A stretch of 64,000 nt of DNA from NCBI RefSeq assembly GCF_023715535.1, contig NZ_JAMBOI010000003.1:62001-126000 (forward strand), in the 5' to 3' direction. The position numbers were made by a program, and so were the translations under genes. The DNA comes from Sporosarcina luteola (GTDB taxonomy: Bacteria; Bacillota; Bacilli; Bacillales_A; Planococcaceae). The notes beneath the pieces were generated by a model. That model saw only the letters and a program-made list of their open reading frames with translations, was not told the DNA's origin and did not search any database. This document shows positions 52,482-60,521 of this stretch, piece after piece (within the stretch, counting starts at the first letter, position 1; every line of letters begins with the position of its first letter).

Positions 52482-53447
52482 TTAAAACCTCACAAGTTTC
52501 AATGATCCTTTCTCCGCATCAATCTGCACTTCTCCGCCAATCGGAAATGTAAACATCGGCTGCGTATGGCCGAAATCCACGTCATATAGAACTGGAATCG
52601 TTTTCAACATGGGATGCTTATCAAGAATGAACAGCAATTGCTCCTCCGTTATCTTTGACGCTCGTTGAAATCTGCCGATGACGAGGGCCTTTATGGATTG
52701 CGCATTTTGCAGTAATGACGTCAAATCTCTGGCGAACGTTTCGGAAATTGTCATTTCATCGTCTTAGATAAAAAGAATCGCATTTTCGATAATTGGCATG
52801 TACTTTGTTCCTTGCAGCAAATTCAATGTGCATAAATTGCCGCCCCATAGCTCACCGCTTACTGTCCCCTCGTTATATGTCTTCCAAACCGTGTTCTCAA
52901 AGACACGGTTTTCCTGATCCAAATACCATGCATCGTCGCTCCAGTGTTCAGACGGCTTCAACTCGAACGGTTCATTCTGCATGAGACATTGCTTAAAGAA
53001 ATGTGTTTGGTATTCCTGCGCCTTTCGCATTTGAAAGCTCGAGAAATGTGGCCCTGAATACGTGACCATTCCGGTCTGCGTCGATATTGCTGTGCCGATT
53101 GCCGTAATATCGCTGTATCCGCAAAACACTTTCGTGTTCTTTTTAATTAATTCGTAATCAATATAAGGAAGGAGTTCATTTGAATTAAAACCGCCAATGA
53201 CCGTCAAAATGCCTTTTACATTTTTATCGGCAAATGCATCATGTAAATCCTCGACCCTTTGCTGAATGGAAGTGGAGTTTTGAAGGTCTTTGTCAAAAAT
53301 ATGTTTACCGAATGAAACGACAAAGCCTAAGTTCTCTAATCGTTCCTTTGCAGTTTGAACGCCTTCCTCGTATAGAAGGCTAGCACTTCGACTCGGAGCG
53401 ATGATCCGAATTTCGTCTCCATGCTTTAATTTGTTTGGTATAATCAT
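52482..53447 (-). pseudogene. S66 peptidase (LD-carboxypeptidase / MccF-like), broken by one in-frame stop
   Basis: The frame runs from MIIPNKLKHGDEIRIIAPS (53447) to 52482 and would give about 321 residues, the usual S66 length, except for a TAA at 52764-52766. The 227 residues before the stop end ENAILFI. The same frame continues DDEMTISETFARDL, where relatives usually have ILFIEDDE, so GAA to TAA is the likely change. The N-terminal part holds the nucleophile region CGYSDITA. The catalytic His region VDFGHTQP lies after the stop, so the truncated product should be inactive. Intact relatives cleave LD-peptides or microcin C-like nucleotides. Confidence 0.85.
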
Positions 53448-53465
53448 CGTAATCCCTTCTTCCCT

Positions 53466-53921
53466 TTACTGAATCTCTAACCTAAGCCGAATCATATCGA
53501 TGCATTGAATGCCGTTCTCCATGATGATCTTGTCATAATGCTGTATGAAGAAGTCTTTGATCACATCCGAAATACGAAATCCGCATTTTTGATAGAGCGC
53601 AAGCTGACCTATGCTTGAATTTCCCGTTCCGATTTCGATCCATTCATAGCCGCTGCTTTTCGCGACCTTGATTGCTTCTTGTAGTAATTTCTTGCCGATC
53701 CCTTGTCTTTGCCTATCTCCACGGACTGCTATGTTTGTAATCTCCACTGTAACTTCGGACAATGGAACTATCACAAAGACTCCAATTATGTCTTCGTTCT
53801 CCTTATATACATAACATTCGCCATCTGTTATGTACGCTTCTACGAGTTCATAAGAAGGATCGGCGAGTAGAAGTAAGTCATATGGTGGTATTTCATGATG
53901 CTGTAATTTTATTATCTTCAT
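53466..53921 (-). CDS. GNAT family N-acetyltransferase
   Basis: This 151-residue GNAT has the acetyl-CoA-binding motif RGDRQRQGIGKKLLQEAI near residue 68 and the later GNSSIGQLALYQKCGFR. It transfers an acetyl group to an unknown amine. It precedes the S66 peptidase gene by 18 bp on the same strand, so they were probably cotranscribed. Confidence 0.85.
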   Translation of the reverse strand: MKIIKLQHHEIPPYDLLLLADPSYELVEAYITDGECYVYKENEDIIGVFVIVPLSEVTVEITNIAVRGDRQRQGIGKKLLQEAIKVAKSSGYEWIEIGTGNSSIGQLALYQKCGFRISDVIKDFFIQHYDKIIMENGIQCIDMIRLRLEIQ

Positions 53922-53980
53922 TCAGTCCACTGCCTTTATTTTACATAGCCTCAAGGTCTCAATTTGGTGATAAAGTTCAG

Positions 53981-54064
53981 TATTCAATCGATAACTCCTG
54001 TTATTCAATAGATATATTCTAATATCCAATAGATATTTCACCTTATTCAATAGATAATTTACGA
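53981..54064 (+). repeat. Family E array: 21-bp pitch, core TATTCAATAGATA, 4 units
   Basis: Cores start at 53981, 54002, 54023 and 54044, exactly 21 bp apart: TATTCAATCGATA, TATTCAATAGATA, TATCCAATAGATA, TATTCAATAGATA. Eight variable bases follow each. The last unit overlaps the final codons of the Nudix gene (LSIE and stop). A family C-like core (TTATCACCAAAT on the minus strand) lies at 53961-53973. Confidence 0.9.
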
Positions 54065-54552
54065 ATGCGAAGTGCTGCATCCATAATTTCATCAAAACCC
54101 TTCTGCCATCCCTTATGGTAATGAGCCGCCTCTTCCGCCTGAATCAGCATCCGCTCCGATGATTCAAAACCAGCGTCAAAGGACAGAAATTCTCTAATAT
54201 CCATTCGATAAAATACTTGATACCCCACTTTCGGATAGGGGCTGGATGAATTCCATAACGGATTTTCTTCATGGCTCACTTCAATGGCACCTAAGTGTGT
54301 ACAATCACCCGCCACATATGCCTCCTCCATCACTTCGCGACAGACGCAAGCTTCCGCTGTTTCCCCCGCTTCGATATGACCTCCGGGAAAATCCCAACCG
54401 CGGTCATTCAAGTTAACCATGAGCAGTTTGCCTTCATAAAAGCAAAAAGCATGGACGCTTGTGATCAGTTCTCGGTCCGGCATCAAATCCCGAATCCACG
54501 TAAGCCTCAACTGATGTCCACCCCAATTAACATGAGTAACTGTCAAAGCCAT
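54043..54552 (-). CDS. Nudix hydrolase
   Basis: This 169-residue enzyme has a Nudix box in GGHIEAGETAEACVCREVMEEAY (residues about 57-79), which binds Mg2+ and cleaves a nucleoside-diphosphate-linked substrate. The substrate is unknown. Its last four residues (LSIE) and stop codon are encoded by a unit of the family E array, so the array has shaped the C-terminus. It follows the nucleotidyltransferase gene by 3 bp. Confidence 0.85.
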   Translation of the reverse strand: MALTVTHVNWGGHQLRLTWIRDLMPDRELITSVHAFCFYEGKLLMVNLNDRGWDFPGGHIEAGETAEACVCREVMEEAYVAGDCTHLGAIEVSHEENPLWNSSSPYPKVGYQVFYRMDIREFLSFDAGFESSERMLIQAEEAAHYHKGWQKGFDEIMDAALRIRKLSIE

Positions 54553-54555
54553 CCC

Positions 54556-55263
54556 TCATTTCCCTACAGAATACCCTTCAAATAATCTTCCGCCATATGG
54601 TGCTAACACTTCATCTGTTAGTTCGATGATTCCTTCACGATTGCCAGTCTTATAAAACGAATGAAATGCCGCCACAAATCGATCGGCTAAATCCTCATCA
54701 TACTCTCTCAGTGCCCGCACGATCCATTTGGATGCGCCGATCCATTGCCCGTTCGTCCGAAGTACAAACTCATGGATTGCTTCGGCGAGTGTATTTGCGA
54801 TGAAAAGTGCATCTGTCTCATTTTGTGTTCCTATTAAATCACCAAGCGCATCTGTCAGCATGTACCGCTTCGTCAACAATGTCTGATCCGACCAAGGGGC
54901 TGGTCCTGCATTTAACAACTCTGCGGCTTCGTTCTTAATCGTTGATAAAATGCCGGTGTCCTTCAAAACAATTCCCTCCGCTACCATTCGCGGCAAGCTA
55001 GGACGCGCTCGTTCCGCATCACTTCGAAAATAGGTTTGATAGGAAGTTAAAGAATGTACGAATACTTCAATTGGCCAGCCATGCTCAATAAGAGTTTCAC
55101 GGTAGGCCACTTCAAATTGGTTGTCAAAAATCACAATATCCAAATCTGATGTAGGAGTTTCTTCTCCCCTGACAACGCTTCCAGCGAGGACTGCAGCCTG
55201 GCAACGAGGGAAATATTCATCGACAAATCGTTTGGCTGCGAATGGTGCTCTCATTCGTTTCAT
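54556..55263 (-). CDS. Nucleotidyltransferase-domain protein
   Basis: This 235-residue protein has an N-terminal polymerase-beta-like nucleotidyltransferase fold. The motif is GSVVRGEETPTSDLDIVIF (GS-x-DxD, near residue 30), the pattern of aminoglycoside adenylyltransferases and MNT proteins. The C-terminal part is helical. The substrate is unknown. The ATG at 55263 follows GGAGG by 8 bases. It lies in a run of closely packed small-enzyme genes. Confidence 0.78.
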   Translation of the reverse strand: MKRMRAPFAAKRFVDEYFPRCQAAVLAGSVVRGEETPTSDLDIVIFDNQFEVAYRETLIEHGWPIEVFVHSLTSYQTYFRSDAERARPSLPRMVAEGIVLKDTGILSTIKNEAAELLNAGPAPWSDQTLLTKRYMLTDALGDLIGTQNETDALFIANTLAEAIHEFVLRTNGQWIGASKWIVRALREYDEDLADRFVAAFHSFYKTGNREGIIELTDEVLAPYGGRLFEGYSVGK

Positions 55264-55284
55264 TCCTAGTTCCTCCAACTATTT

Positions 55285-55704
55285 TCAAATTTCCATTCGG
55301 TCAACTATTATTTTCACAATCTCTATTGGTCGAACATCCAACGCTATTAGCTCGGCAATCGGTATCCACTTCGGCTCATATAATCCACGGTTACAGCTCT
55401 CATCGTACTCTTCGCCTTGTCCTGTCCCAAATTCCCCGCCGACAATCTCTGCTAAGAAATAGTATTGCTTTCCATTGAATTCAACGATTCCCAGATGTTC
55501 TTTTATCTCAATATGAACACCTAGCTCCTCAAACGCTTCCCGAATTGTTGCTTGCTCAGGACTTTCGTCAACTTCAATTCCACCGCCCGGAAAGACATAA
55601 TATTCCTCAACGCCAAGATTCCTCTTAATAACCGCGACCTTATCCTTCTCAATAATAACGGAAGATCCTCGATTTCTTGGCTGCACAACTTCACTTCTTG
55701 CCAT
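55285..55704 (-). CDS. Nudix hydrolase
   Basis: This 139-residue enzyme has a complete Nudix box: GGGIEVDESPEQATIREAFEELGV near residue 45. It starts at ATG 55704 inside the end of the upstream GNAT gene (14-bp overlap), with a weak ribosome site, so translation is likely coupled. The substrate is unknown. Confidence 0.88.
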   Translation of the reverse strand: MARSEVVQPRNRGSSVIIEKDKVAVIKRNLGVEEYYVFPGGGIEVDESPEQATIREAFEELGVHIEIKEHLGIVEFNGKQYYFLAEIVGGEFGTGQGEEYDESCNRGLYEPKWIPIAELIALDVRPIEIVKIIVDRMEI

Positions 55705-56227
55705 ATTCAATCAAACAGCAATCCCTGTATTCCCCTTCATGCCATTCATGCTTTGGCAAGAGCTTGACCTTCTTGAATCCGCATTTCTCATAACAGCGGA
55801 TTGCCCGCTCATTCCAAGTTTGTGGATCCATAACGATGCGATCAGCATTCTTTTCAATCAATAAATACGCAACTATCATTTCGACAAGTTGCGTCCCGAT
55901 TCCTTTATTCCAATAGGCTGGTTCACCGATGAACTGGTCCATTCCATAGAGGATTTCTGACGTATCCGAATAGCCATAAATCCGTCTTTCCTCATCCCCA
56001 ACCGGATAATACTGTACATACCCAATCGGCTCCTCATCATACAAAATGAGACACCTTGTTTCACCGTCTGCATTCCCGAAAAAATCCTCTTCGACTTGCG
56101 CCAAATCTAACGGGCGATCCCGCCCCTCGTAAAACTGGAGAACCTCCGGATCGGACAACCATTTGGCCAAAAGGAATTTATCGTCTTCTATTAAATCCCG
56201 GATGGCTAACCGATTATTTATCAACAT
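55691..56227 (-). CDS. GNAT acetyltransferase, AAC(6')-like
   Basis: This 178-residue GNAT resembles aminoglycoside 6'-N-acetyltransferases: LAKWLSDPEVLQFYEGRDRP at the start, the CoA-binding segment WNKGIGTQLVEMIVAYL, and DPQTWNERAIRCYEKCGFKK followed by EWHEGEYRDC. Chromosomal AAC(6')-like enzymes often have little or unknown drug activity, so resistance is not assumed. ATG 56227 follows AGGGGGAAG by about 4 bases. It is first in a run with the Nudix and nucleotidyltransferase genes. Confidence 0.82.
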   Translation of the reverse strand: MLINNRLAIRDLIEDDKFLLAKWLSDPEVLQFYEGRDRPLDLAQVEEDFFGNADGETRCLILYDEEPIGYVQYYPVGDEERRIYGYSDTSEILYGMDQFIGEPAYWNKGIGTQLVEMIVAYLLIEKNADRIVMDPQTWNERAIRCYEKCGFKKVKLLPKHEWHEGEYRDCCLIEYGKK

Positions 56228-56273
56228 CCACTTCCCCCTAATCAATTATGCAGACTTGAATTGTTTCAATTAA

Positions 56274-56302
56274 TAGACTTTGTAATTCCTATTTGTTATA
56301 AT
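56274..56302 (+). promoter_or_regulatory. Promoter of the putative antisense antitoxin RNA
   Basis: TAGACT (56274-56279), exactly 17 bases, then TATAAT (56297-56302). No coding frame follows on the plus strand, only the region antisense to the toxin mRNA. Confidence 0.6.
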
Positions 56303-56308
56303 TCCATT

Positions 56309-56455
56309 AGATAGAGGTTATAGTAAAAAGGACCGCAACGATGTTAGAGCATCATTGCGGAACTTCAATAGACATGGTTTCCATATGGGGATCAGCGTCA
56401 CGTCAGGGAATAATCCATCCGAGTCGGCTAAAACTCAAGGGTGGATTTTTCTTTT
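56309..56455 (+). ncRNA. Putative type I antitoxin RNA, antisense to the toxin 3' end
   Basis: A transcript from the TAGACT/TATAAT promoter would run about 147 bases. It would end at a hairpin (56412-56447: AATCCATCC-GAGT with ACTC-AA-GGGTGGATT) followed by TTTCTTTT. It would be complementary to the toxin's last 17 codons and 3' UTR. This convergent layout is that of TxpA/RatA and BsrG/SR4 in B. subtilis, where the antisense RNA represses toxin expression. There is no open frame of note in it. Confidence 0.6.
56324..56360 (-). terminator. Terminator of the toxin mRNA
   Basis: CCGCAACGATG pairs with CATCATTGCGG with one mismatch around a 6-base loop. On the minus strand CCTTTTTACT follows. 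Confidence 0.75.
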
Positions 56456-56534
56456 GTGACAATACTAATGCAATCACTGCTACGATTAGCGTAGAAAAAC
56501 TAATCATGACGATTATTGCTTCGAATGTAGTCAC
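56403..56534 (-). CDS. Putative holin-like type I toxin, 43 aa
   Basis: A 43-residue protein read from GTG 56534 begins VTTFEAIIVMISFSTLIVAV, continues IALVLSQKK and ends in a Pro/Arg tail. The TFEA start, a single membrane helix and Lys end match the holin-like toxin family of Bacillales (TxpA/BsrG type). GGGGTG lies 7 bases upstream. An extended -10 (TGGTATACT, 56635-56627) gives an mRNA of about 300 bases. The antisense promoter and terminator on the other strand complete a type I toxin-antitoxin locus. Confidence 0.72.
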   Translation of the reverse strand: MTTFEAIIVMISFSTLIVAVIALVLSQKKNPPLSFSRLGWIIP

Positions 56535-56626
56535 GTTACAGCACCCCATTCCGTCTATGATAGACTGGAAAGTTGTTACAACCACGGGATGCTGACCGCC
56601 CTTGAAAACTACGCTATTATTCTCAC

Positions 56627-56635
56627 AGTATACCA
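56627..56635 (-). promoter_or_regulatory. Extended -10 promoter of the toxin mRNA
   Basis: TGGTATACT on the minus strand is an extended -10 element. No good -35 is seen. The predicted leader is about 86 bases, unusually long for a 43-codon gene. Confidence 0.5.
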
Positions 56636-56737
56636 TACACCCGTTCCCACTTACCAGACAATTCGCAACTCATGGAACATGACAAATTATGTATACAACT
56701 GAAAAACAGCACCGAATTCACAGTGCTGCTTTCCCTC

Positions 56738-57832
56738 TCACTTAATTAACAAACCTTGAATCCATCTGCTTAACGTTCCTTTATCTACAAATGGTGCTAA
56801 TTCCGCCACAGTCTCCGGAGCAAACTTTCTCATTTCCATCCGATCCACAATTCTGCTCAGGACTTCCCTGTCAATGAAAGGAGCAAGGGAAACTAAGCGG
56901 CTTGAATCCAACTCTCCCTCTTTCACTTGTTCCGCCAATCGATTCAACATTGCCCGACTACAGAACGGAGCCAATTTGACGACAAACTCCCATTCAAGGT
57001 CTTCACTCACTGCCCGATCAATCAATTTATCTACATGTTCTCTACCGATAAATGGTGCCAGCTTGATAACGGCATTATAATCCACATTTTTCGTAACAGC
57101 TTTATCGAGTATATTCCACAATGCTTCTCTGCTAACAAACGGAGCAAGTTTACCGATCTGCTCCAATTCAATGCCTTCCTCAACCGCTTGAAGTGAAAGC
57201 TTATCCAATGACTCTTGCTCCACGAATGGTGCCAACCGGACTACAGCGTCAAAATCCACTCCATCAGTAACGGCCTTGTCTAACAATTGGCCCAACGCGT
57301 TACTGCTAACAAACGGAGCCAGTTTTTCGATCAATTCCACTTCAACACTGTCCTCCATCGCCTGGAGCACGAGCCCATCCAACAGCTCCGTTTCCACAAA
57401 TGGCGCGAGTCTTACAATCATATCCTCATTGAACAAGCTTTTATCAACCCTCTCCGTCACGGCAGCCAATTCGCTTGCTCTTAATAAAGGGGCGACTTCA
57501 ATCAATTCATCCATGTCCGCTTCCCCCGCATTGATCATTTCCGCGACCTCTTCCCGACGGTCCTCAGAAATCCCTTTCACAATCCGCCCAAGGTTATGGA
57601 TATATACCGAACCTTCTCGCTCGGCACCTCCATTCATCAACTCATCCACCGACACACCAAAAGCCTGTCCGATGTTCATCAATGTCCCAAGGTCAGGCAA
57701 CGATTCCCCACGCTCCCACTTAGATACGGCCTGATGACTCACATTCAACCGATCCGCCATTTCCACCTGTGTCCAATCCCGCTCTCTTCGAAGCTTTGAA
57801 ATATAACTTCCAATCTTCCGTGTATCCAACAT
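56738..57832 (-). CDS. XRE-family regulator with nine LAPF helical repeats
   Basis: This 364-residue protein has residues 1-65 as a Cro/C1-type helix-turn-helix (WTQVEMADRLNVSHQAVSKWERGESLPDLGTL). From about residue 105 to the end there are nine tandem repeats of about 29 residues. They are centred on LAPF (VAPL in the first) and followed by a conserved helix of the form L..L...AV...V. Neighbouring repeats alternate in type (RLAPFVE/KLAPFVS), suggesting duplication in pairs. The repeats should form a solenoid for protein or ligand binding. The target is unknown. It is transcribed alone. Confidence 0.8.
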   Translation of the reverse strand: MLDTRKIGSYISKLRRERDWTQVEMADRLNVSHQAVSKWERGESLPDLGTLMNIGQAFGVSVDELMNGGAEREGSVYIHNLGRIVKGISEDRREEVAEMINAGEADMDELIEVAPLLRASELAAVTERVDKSLFNEDMIVRLAPFVETELLDGLVLQAMEDSVEVELIEKLAPFVSSNALGQLLDKAVTDGVDFDAVVRLAPFVEQESLDKLSLQAVEEGIELEQIGKLAPFVSREALWNILDKAVTKNVDYNAVIKLAPFIGREHVDKLIDRAVSEDLEWEFVVKLAPFCSRAMLNRLAEQVKEGELDSSRLVSLAPFIDREVLSRIVDRMEMRKFAPETVAELAPFVDKGTLSRWIQGLLIK

Positions 57833-57949
57833 CCAAACAACCTCCCCAATATGTTTCAGCGCGCACTGTACATTCAGCGTAGCATATCGCTCTCTGGTCG
57901 CCTATCAACTGTTGGTTGAATATGAGATTCTACCGCGAGTGGAATGAAA

Positions 57950-58567
57950 TCAATCAAATATCGTTTTCTTTTTAGGGTCCCTCAAGAATTCAAACATTGT
58001 TGTAATTTGAGACTCCGTATTTCGATTCATAGAAAGTGGCGGTAAATTGTTTTTCGTAAAGAACTCAACTTGATTTGTTTCGGGTCCTACAGCAGGTTCT
58101 CCTCCGATAATTTCACACAAAATAAAAACCTTATAGTAATGATATGGATCCGGTGGGTGAGGATGCTTGTTTTTATCTAATAAAGCGAGTAACTTGACGG
58201 GAATTACATCATAGCCAGATTCCTCTTCAATCTCCTTCACTACATTTTCTGAAGGGGACAATCCAATATCGCAAAACCCACCTGGCAAAGCCCATTTACC
58301 ATCGATATTTTCTTTCACCATTAAGATTTGATCATTTTTAAAGACAACACCTCGAACGTCCACTTTCGGTGTTTGGTAGCCTGTTTCGTTTGTAAACAAG
58401 CTTTCAATTTTATGTATCTCAAGATCGGTGTGCTGCGACATAATCTCTACACTGATTTTGCGCAACTCCTCATAGCGCTCTATATCATATATATCCTTAG
58501 AAAACGCTAGCCCTGACTGCGCCAAAGCCTGAATTTGCTTCGCCCAATTCAACCATTGCGTACTCAT
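57950..58567 (-). CDS. Nudix hydrolase with N-terminal helical domain, YjhB-like
   Basis: This 205-residue protein has an N-terminal helical region (residues 1-60, WAKQIQALAQSGLAFSKDIYDIERYEEL) typical of the Nudix_N family. The Nudix box follows in GGFCDIGLSPSENVVKEIEEESGYD near residue 95. Relatives such as B. subtilis YjhB hydrolyse ADP-ribose-like or nucleotide-sugar substrates; the substrate here is unknown. Confidence 0.88.
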   Translation of the reverse strand: MSTQWLNWAKQIQALAQSGLAFSKDIYDIERYEELRKISVEIMSQHTDLEIHKIESLFTNETGYQTPKVDVRGVVFKNDQILMVKENIDGKWALPGGFCDIGLSPSENVVKEIEEESGYDVIPVKLLALLDKNKHPHPPDPYHYYKVFILCEIIGGEPAVGPETNQVEFFTKNNLPPLSMNRNTESQITTMFEFLRDPKKKTIFD

Positions 58568-58616
58568 CTGACCCCCACCTTAACGTAAATTCTCAACCTT
58601 TACATTGCACTGTATC

Positions 58617-59429
58617 TTACCTATTTTTCCCCTTCACCTGCTTTAACGTTGCGACGATTAGAAAGCTGACAATCACTAATAAAAGCCATGAGCTGACTTT
58701 TCCTAGATGAACGAGACTCCATGCTTCGGCTTGGTTTGGATATTGCCATGCACCGAAGAACGTCGCGATATTTTCAGCTACCCATATGAAAAAACCGATG
58801 AGTACAAATGAAAGAGCAATAGGCATCCGGTACTGAGATCCATTCACATTATAACTAACCCAAGATTTCCAAAAGACGATGATGACAAGTGCAGATAACC
58901 ACCAACGAATGTCGATCCAATAATGGTGGGTGAAAAAGTTCAAATAGATTGCCGAAGCAAGAGGGACAACTATCCAAAAAGGCGGCCATTTAATGAGGTC
59001 GACATCCAGCCTTCTCCACGCTTGGCATAGATAACTTGCTACACTTGCGTACATGAATCCGCTATACAAAGGAACTCCAAAAATTTTGAAATACCCTTCC
59101 CCTGGATAAGACCACGAACCCATATTCACCTTGAAGATTTCAAGAGTAAGTCCAATCAAGTGGAACAGGGTAATTACTTTCAGTTCATCTCTCGTTTCCA
59201 GTCCCGAACGTAGCATCCACCACTGCATAAGAACGCAAATGATCAGAAGCCAGTCATATCGTGACAGTAAGGGAAGAGGCATAATTTTCGTAAGTGCTAA
59301 GGAAGCAAAAATAACAACTGGGAACAAACAGGAGAGAGCCTGCTGCCACCCGAAATGGACAAGTTGTTTAAATGCTCTTATGATGTTCAGCTCCCGCTGT
59401 TTTTCCGGAAGCGTATCCTGGTGTCTCAT
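58617..59429 (-). CDS. DUF817 integral membrane protein
   Basis: This 270-residue protein has about eight membrane helices and conserved segments EIFKVNMGSWSYPGEGYFKIFGVPLYSGFMYASVASYL, which mark DUF817 (as in B. subtilis YoaT). The family has no assigned function. It lies 22 bp after the GrpB-like gene on the same strand and probably ends that operon. Confidence 0.88.
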   Translation of the reverse strand: MRHQDTLPEKQRELNIIRAFKQLVHFGWQQALSCLFPVVIFASLALTKIMPLPLLSRYDWLLIICVLMQWWMLRSGLETRDELKVITLFHLIGLTLEIFKVNMGSWSYPGEGYFKIFGVPLYSGFMYASVASYLCQAWRRLDVDLIKWPPFWIVVPLASAIYLNFFTHHYWIDIRWWLSALVIIVFWKSWVSYNVNGSQYRMPIALSFVLIGFFIWVAENIATFFGAWQYPNQAEAWSLVHLGKVSSWLLLVIVSFLIVATLKQVKGKNR

Positions 59430-59451
59430 AGTAGTTTCCTCCCGCCCGTAT

Positions 59452-59982
59452 TCACAATCCCGCTAACCTCAGCACCTCATCTACACACGCCTTCTTAGCA
59501 TCTGTATATTGCCGTTCGTTATCCGGATATATCAACGCTAGTTCCTTCTTCAACGCTTCATATTTTTGCGCGACATCGGGATGTTCATTCAAATAGTCCC
59601 TGAAAAACGTATGTTGCTTCCACCAGTTGCCGCCATATTCTACTACATGATAGACATGCGTCTTCGTCAATTCTTCCAAATTTGAGAACTTGGCAAACAC
59701 TGCTTTACCTTCAATTTCCACACGCCCCAAATGATAAATATCCGCATCCTTCAATCGGTATTTATCGAATTTCTTCACGTCATCCACCGATCGAACGCCA
59801 ATGAGAATGTCAATCATAGGCTTTGCCGCAATCCCTTCAATCGCGGTGCTTCCGATATGCTGAATATCAACTACATACTCCCCGATTAGCGATTCTAATA
59901 ACGTCTTCTCCTGCTCGAAAAGCGCTTTCCATTCTCGGCAGTACGGTGTCAATGCGACTACGTCTTTATTCAGACCTAACAT
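59452..59982 (-). CDS. GrpB family protein (nucleotidyltransferase fold)
   Basis: This 176-residue GrpB/UPF0157 protein has the nucleotidyltransferase-like core IQHIGSTAIEGIAAKPMIDILIGV near residue 40 and the later EYGGNWWKQHTFFRDYLNEHPDVAQKYEALKKEL. The reaction is unknown. The ATG at 59982 overlaps the end of the TmrB-like gene by 7 bp with AAGGAG upstream. Confidence 0.9.
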   Translation of the reverse strand: MLGLNKDVVALTPYCREWKALFEQEKTLLESLIGEYVVDIQHIGSTAIEGIAAKPMIDILIGVRSVDDVKKFDKYRLKDADIYHLGRVEIEGKAVFAKFSNLEELTKTHVYHVVEYGGNWWKQHTFFRDYLNEHPDVAQKYEALKKELALIYPDNERQYTDAKKACVDEVLRLAGL

Positions 59983-60521
59983 TTTGTCGCTGCTCCTTGT
60001 CCAATCTCTTTGCAAATGAAATCCGCAATCTCTTCAATACCTACATCGTCTGTTTGTATGAATTGTTCAAAGCAGGAGTCGGCAAACCCCTCAAGGCATT
60101 TATCCGTCTGCTCGAAGCACCAATTGCCTACCTCTTCTCCGCGCTCAATCAGCCGCTCATGGATTGTTTCCTTTTTCGCGGTCAAACAGAAATGGTAGGT
60201 TTCAGGATCGATTTGCAGGAATCCGCTATGAATTGTGTTGAAATAGTCCTTATTGTAAATCGTCATAGGCACTATCAAATCTTTGCCGTACGTCTCGCGT
60301 AACTGCCTTGCCACTTCTACCGTCAATGGTTTCCACATCTTCAAGTCTTGAAAATCCCCAGTTTTCTCATTTTGCAATTTCATCTCATCCGGAATGATTT
60401 GCCTCAACATGAATCCGACCTCTTCCGGATCAAACAGCATTGTTCCATCCAGCCTTCTTACTAGTTCATTCGCAACAGATGTTTTGCCAACACCGAACGC
60501 CCCGTTAATCATGATAATCAT
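59976..60521 (-). CDS. TmrB-like P-loop protein
   Basis: This 181-residue ATP-binding protein starts MIIMINGAFGVGKTSVANEL (Walker A residues 7-14). The pattern FDPEEVGFMLRQIIP, LIVPMTIYNKDYFN and DKCLEGF...FIQTDD follows B. subtilis TmrB, which gives tunicamycin resistance by binding the drug. Resistance here is only inferred. It overlaps the VanW-like gene by 4 bp and the GrpB gene by 7 bp. Confidence 0.82.
   Translation of the reverse strand: MIIMINGAFGVGKTSVANELVRRLDGTMLFDPEEVGFMLRQIIPDEMKLQNEKTGDFQDLKMWKPLTVEVARQLRETYGKDLIVPMTIYNKDYFNTIHSGFLQIDPETYHFCLTAKKETIHERLIERGEEVGNWCFEQTDKCLEGFADSCFEQFIQTDDVGIEEIADFICKEIGQGAATKC

Noticed and set aside
1517..54064. Repeat arrays as CRISPR
   Set aside because: Cores are 9-13 bp, spacers only 8-12 bp, and there are no cas genes. 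CRISPR repeats and spacers are each more than 20 bp.
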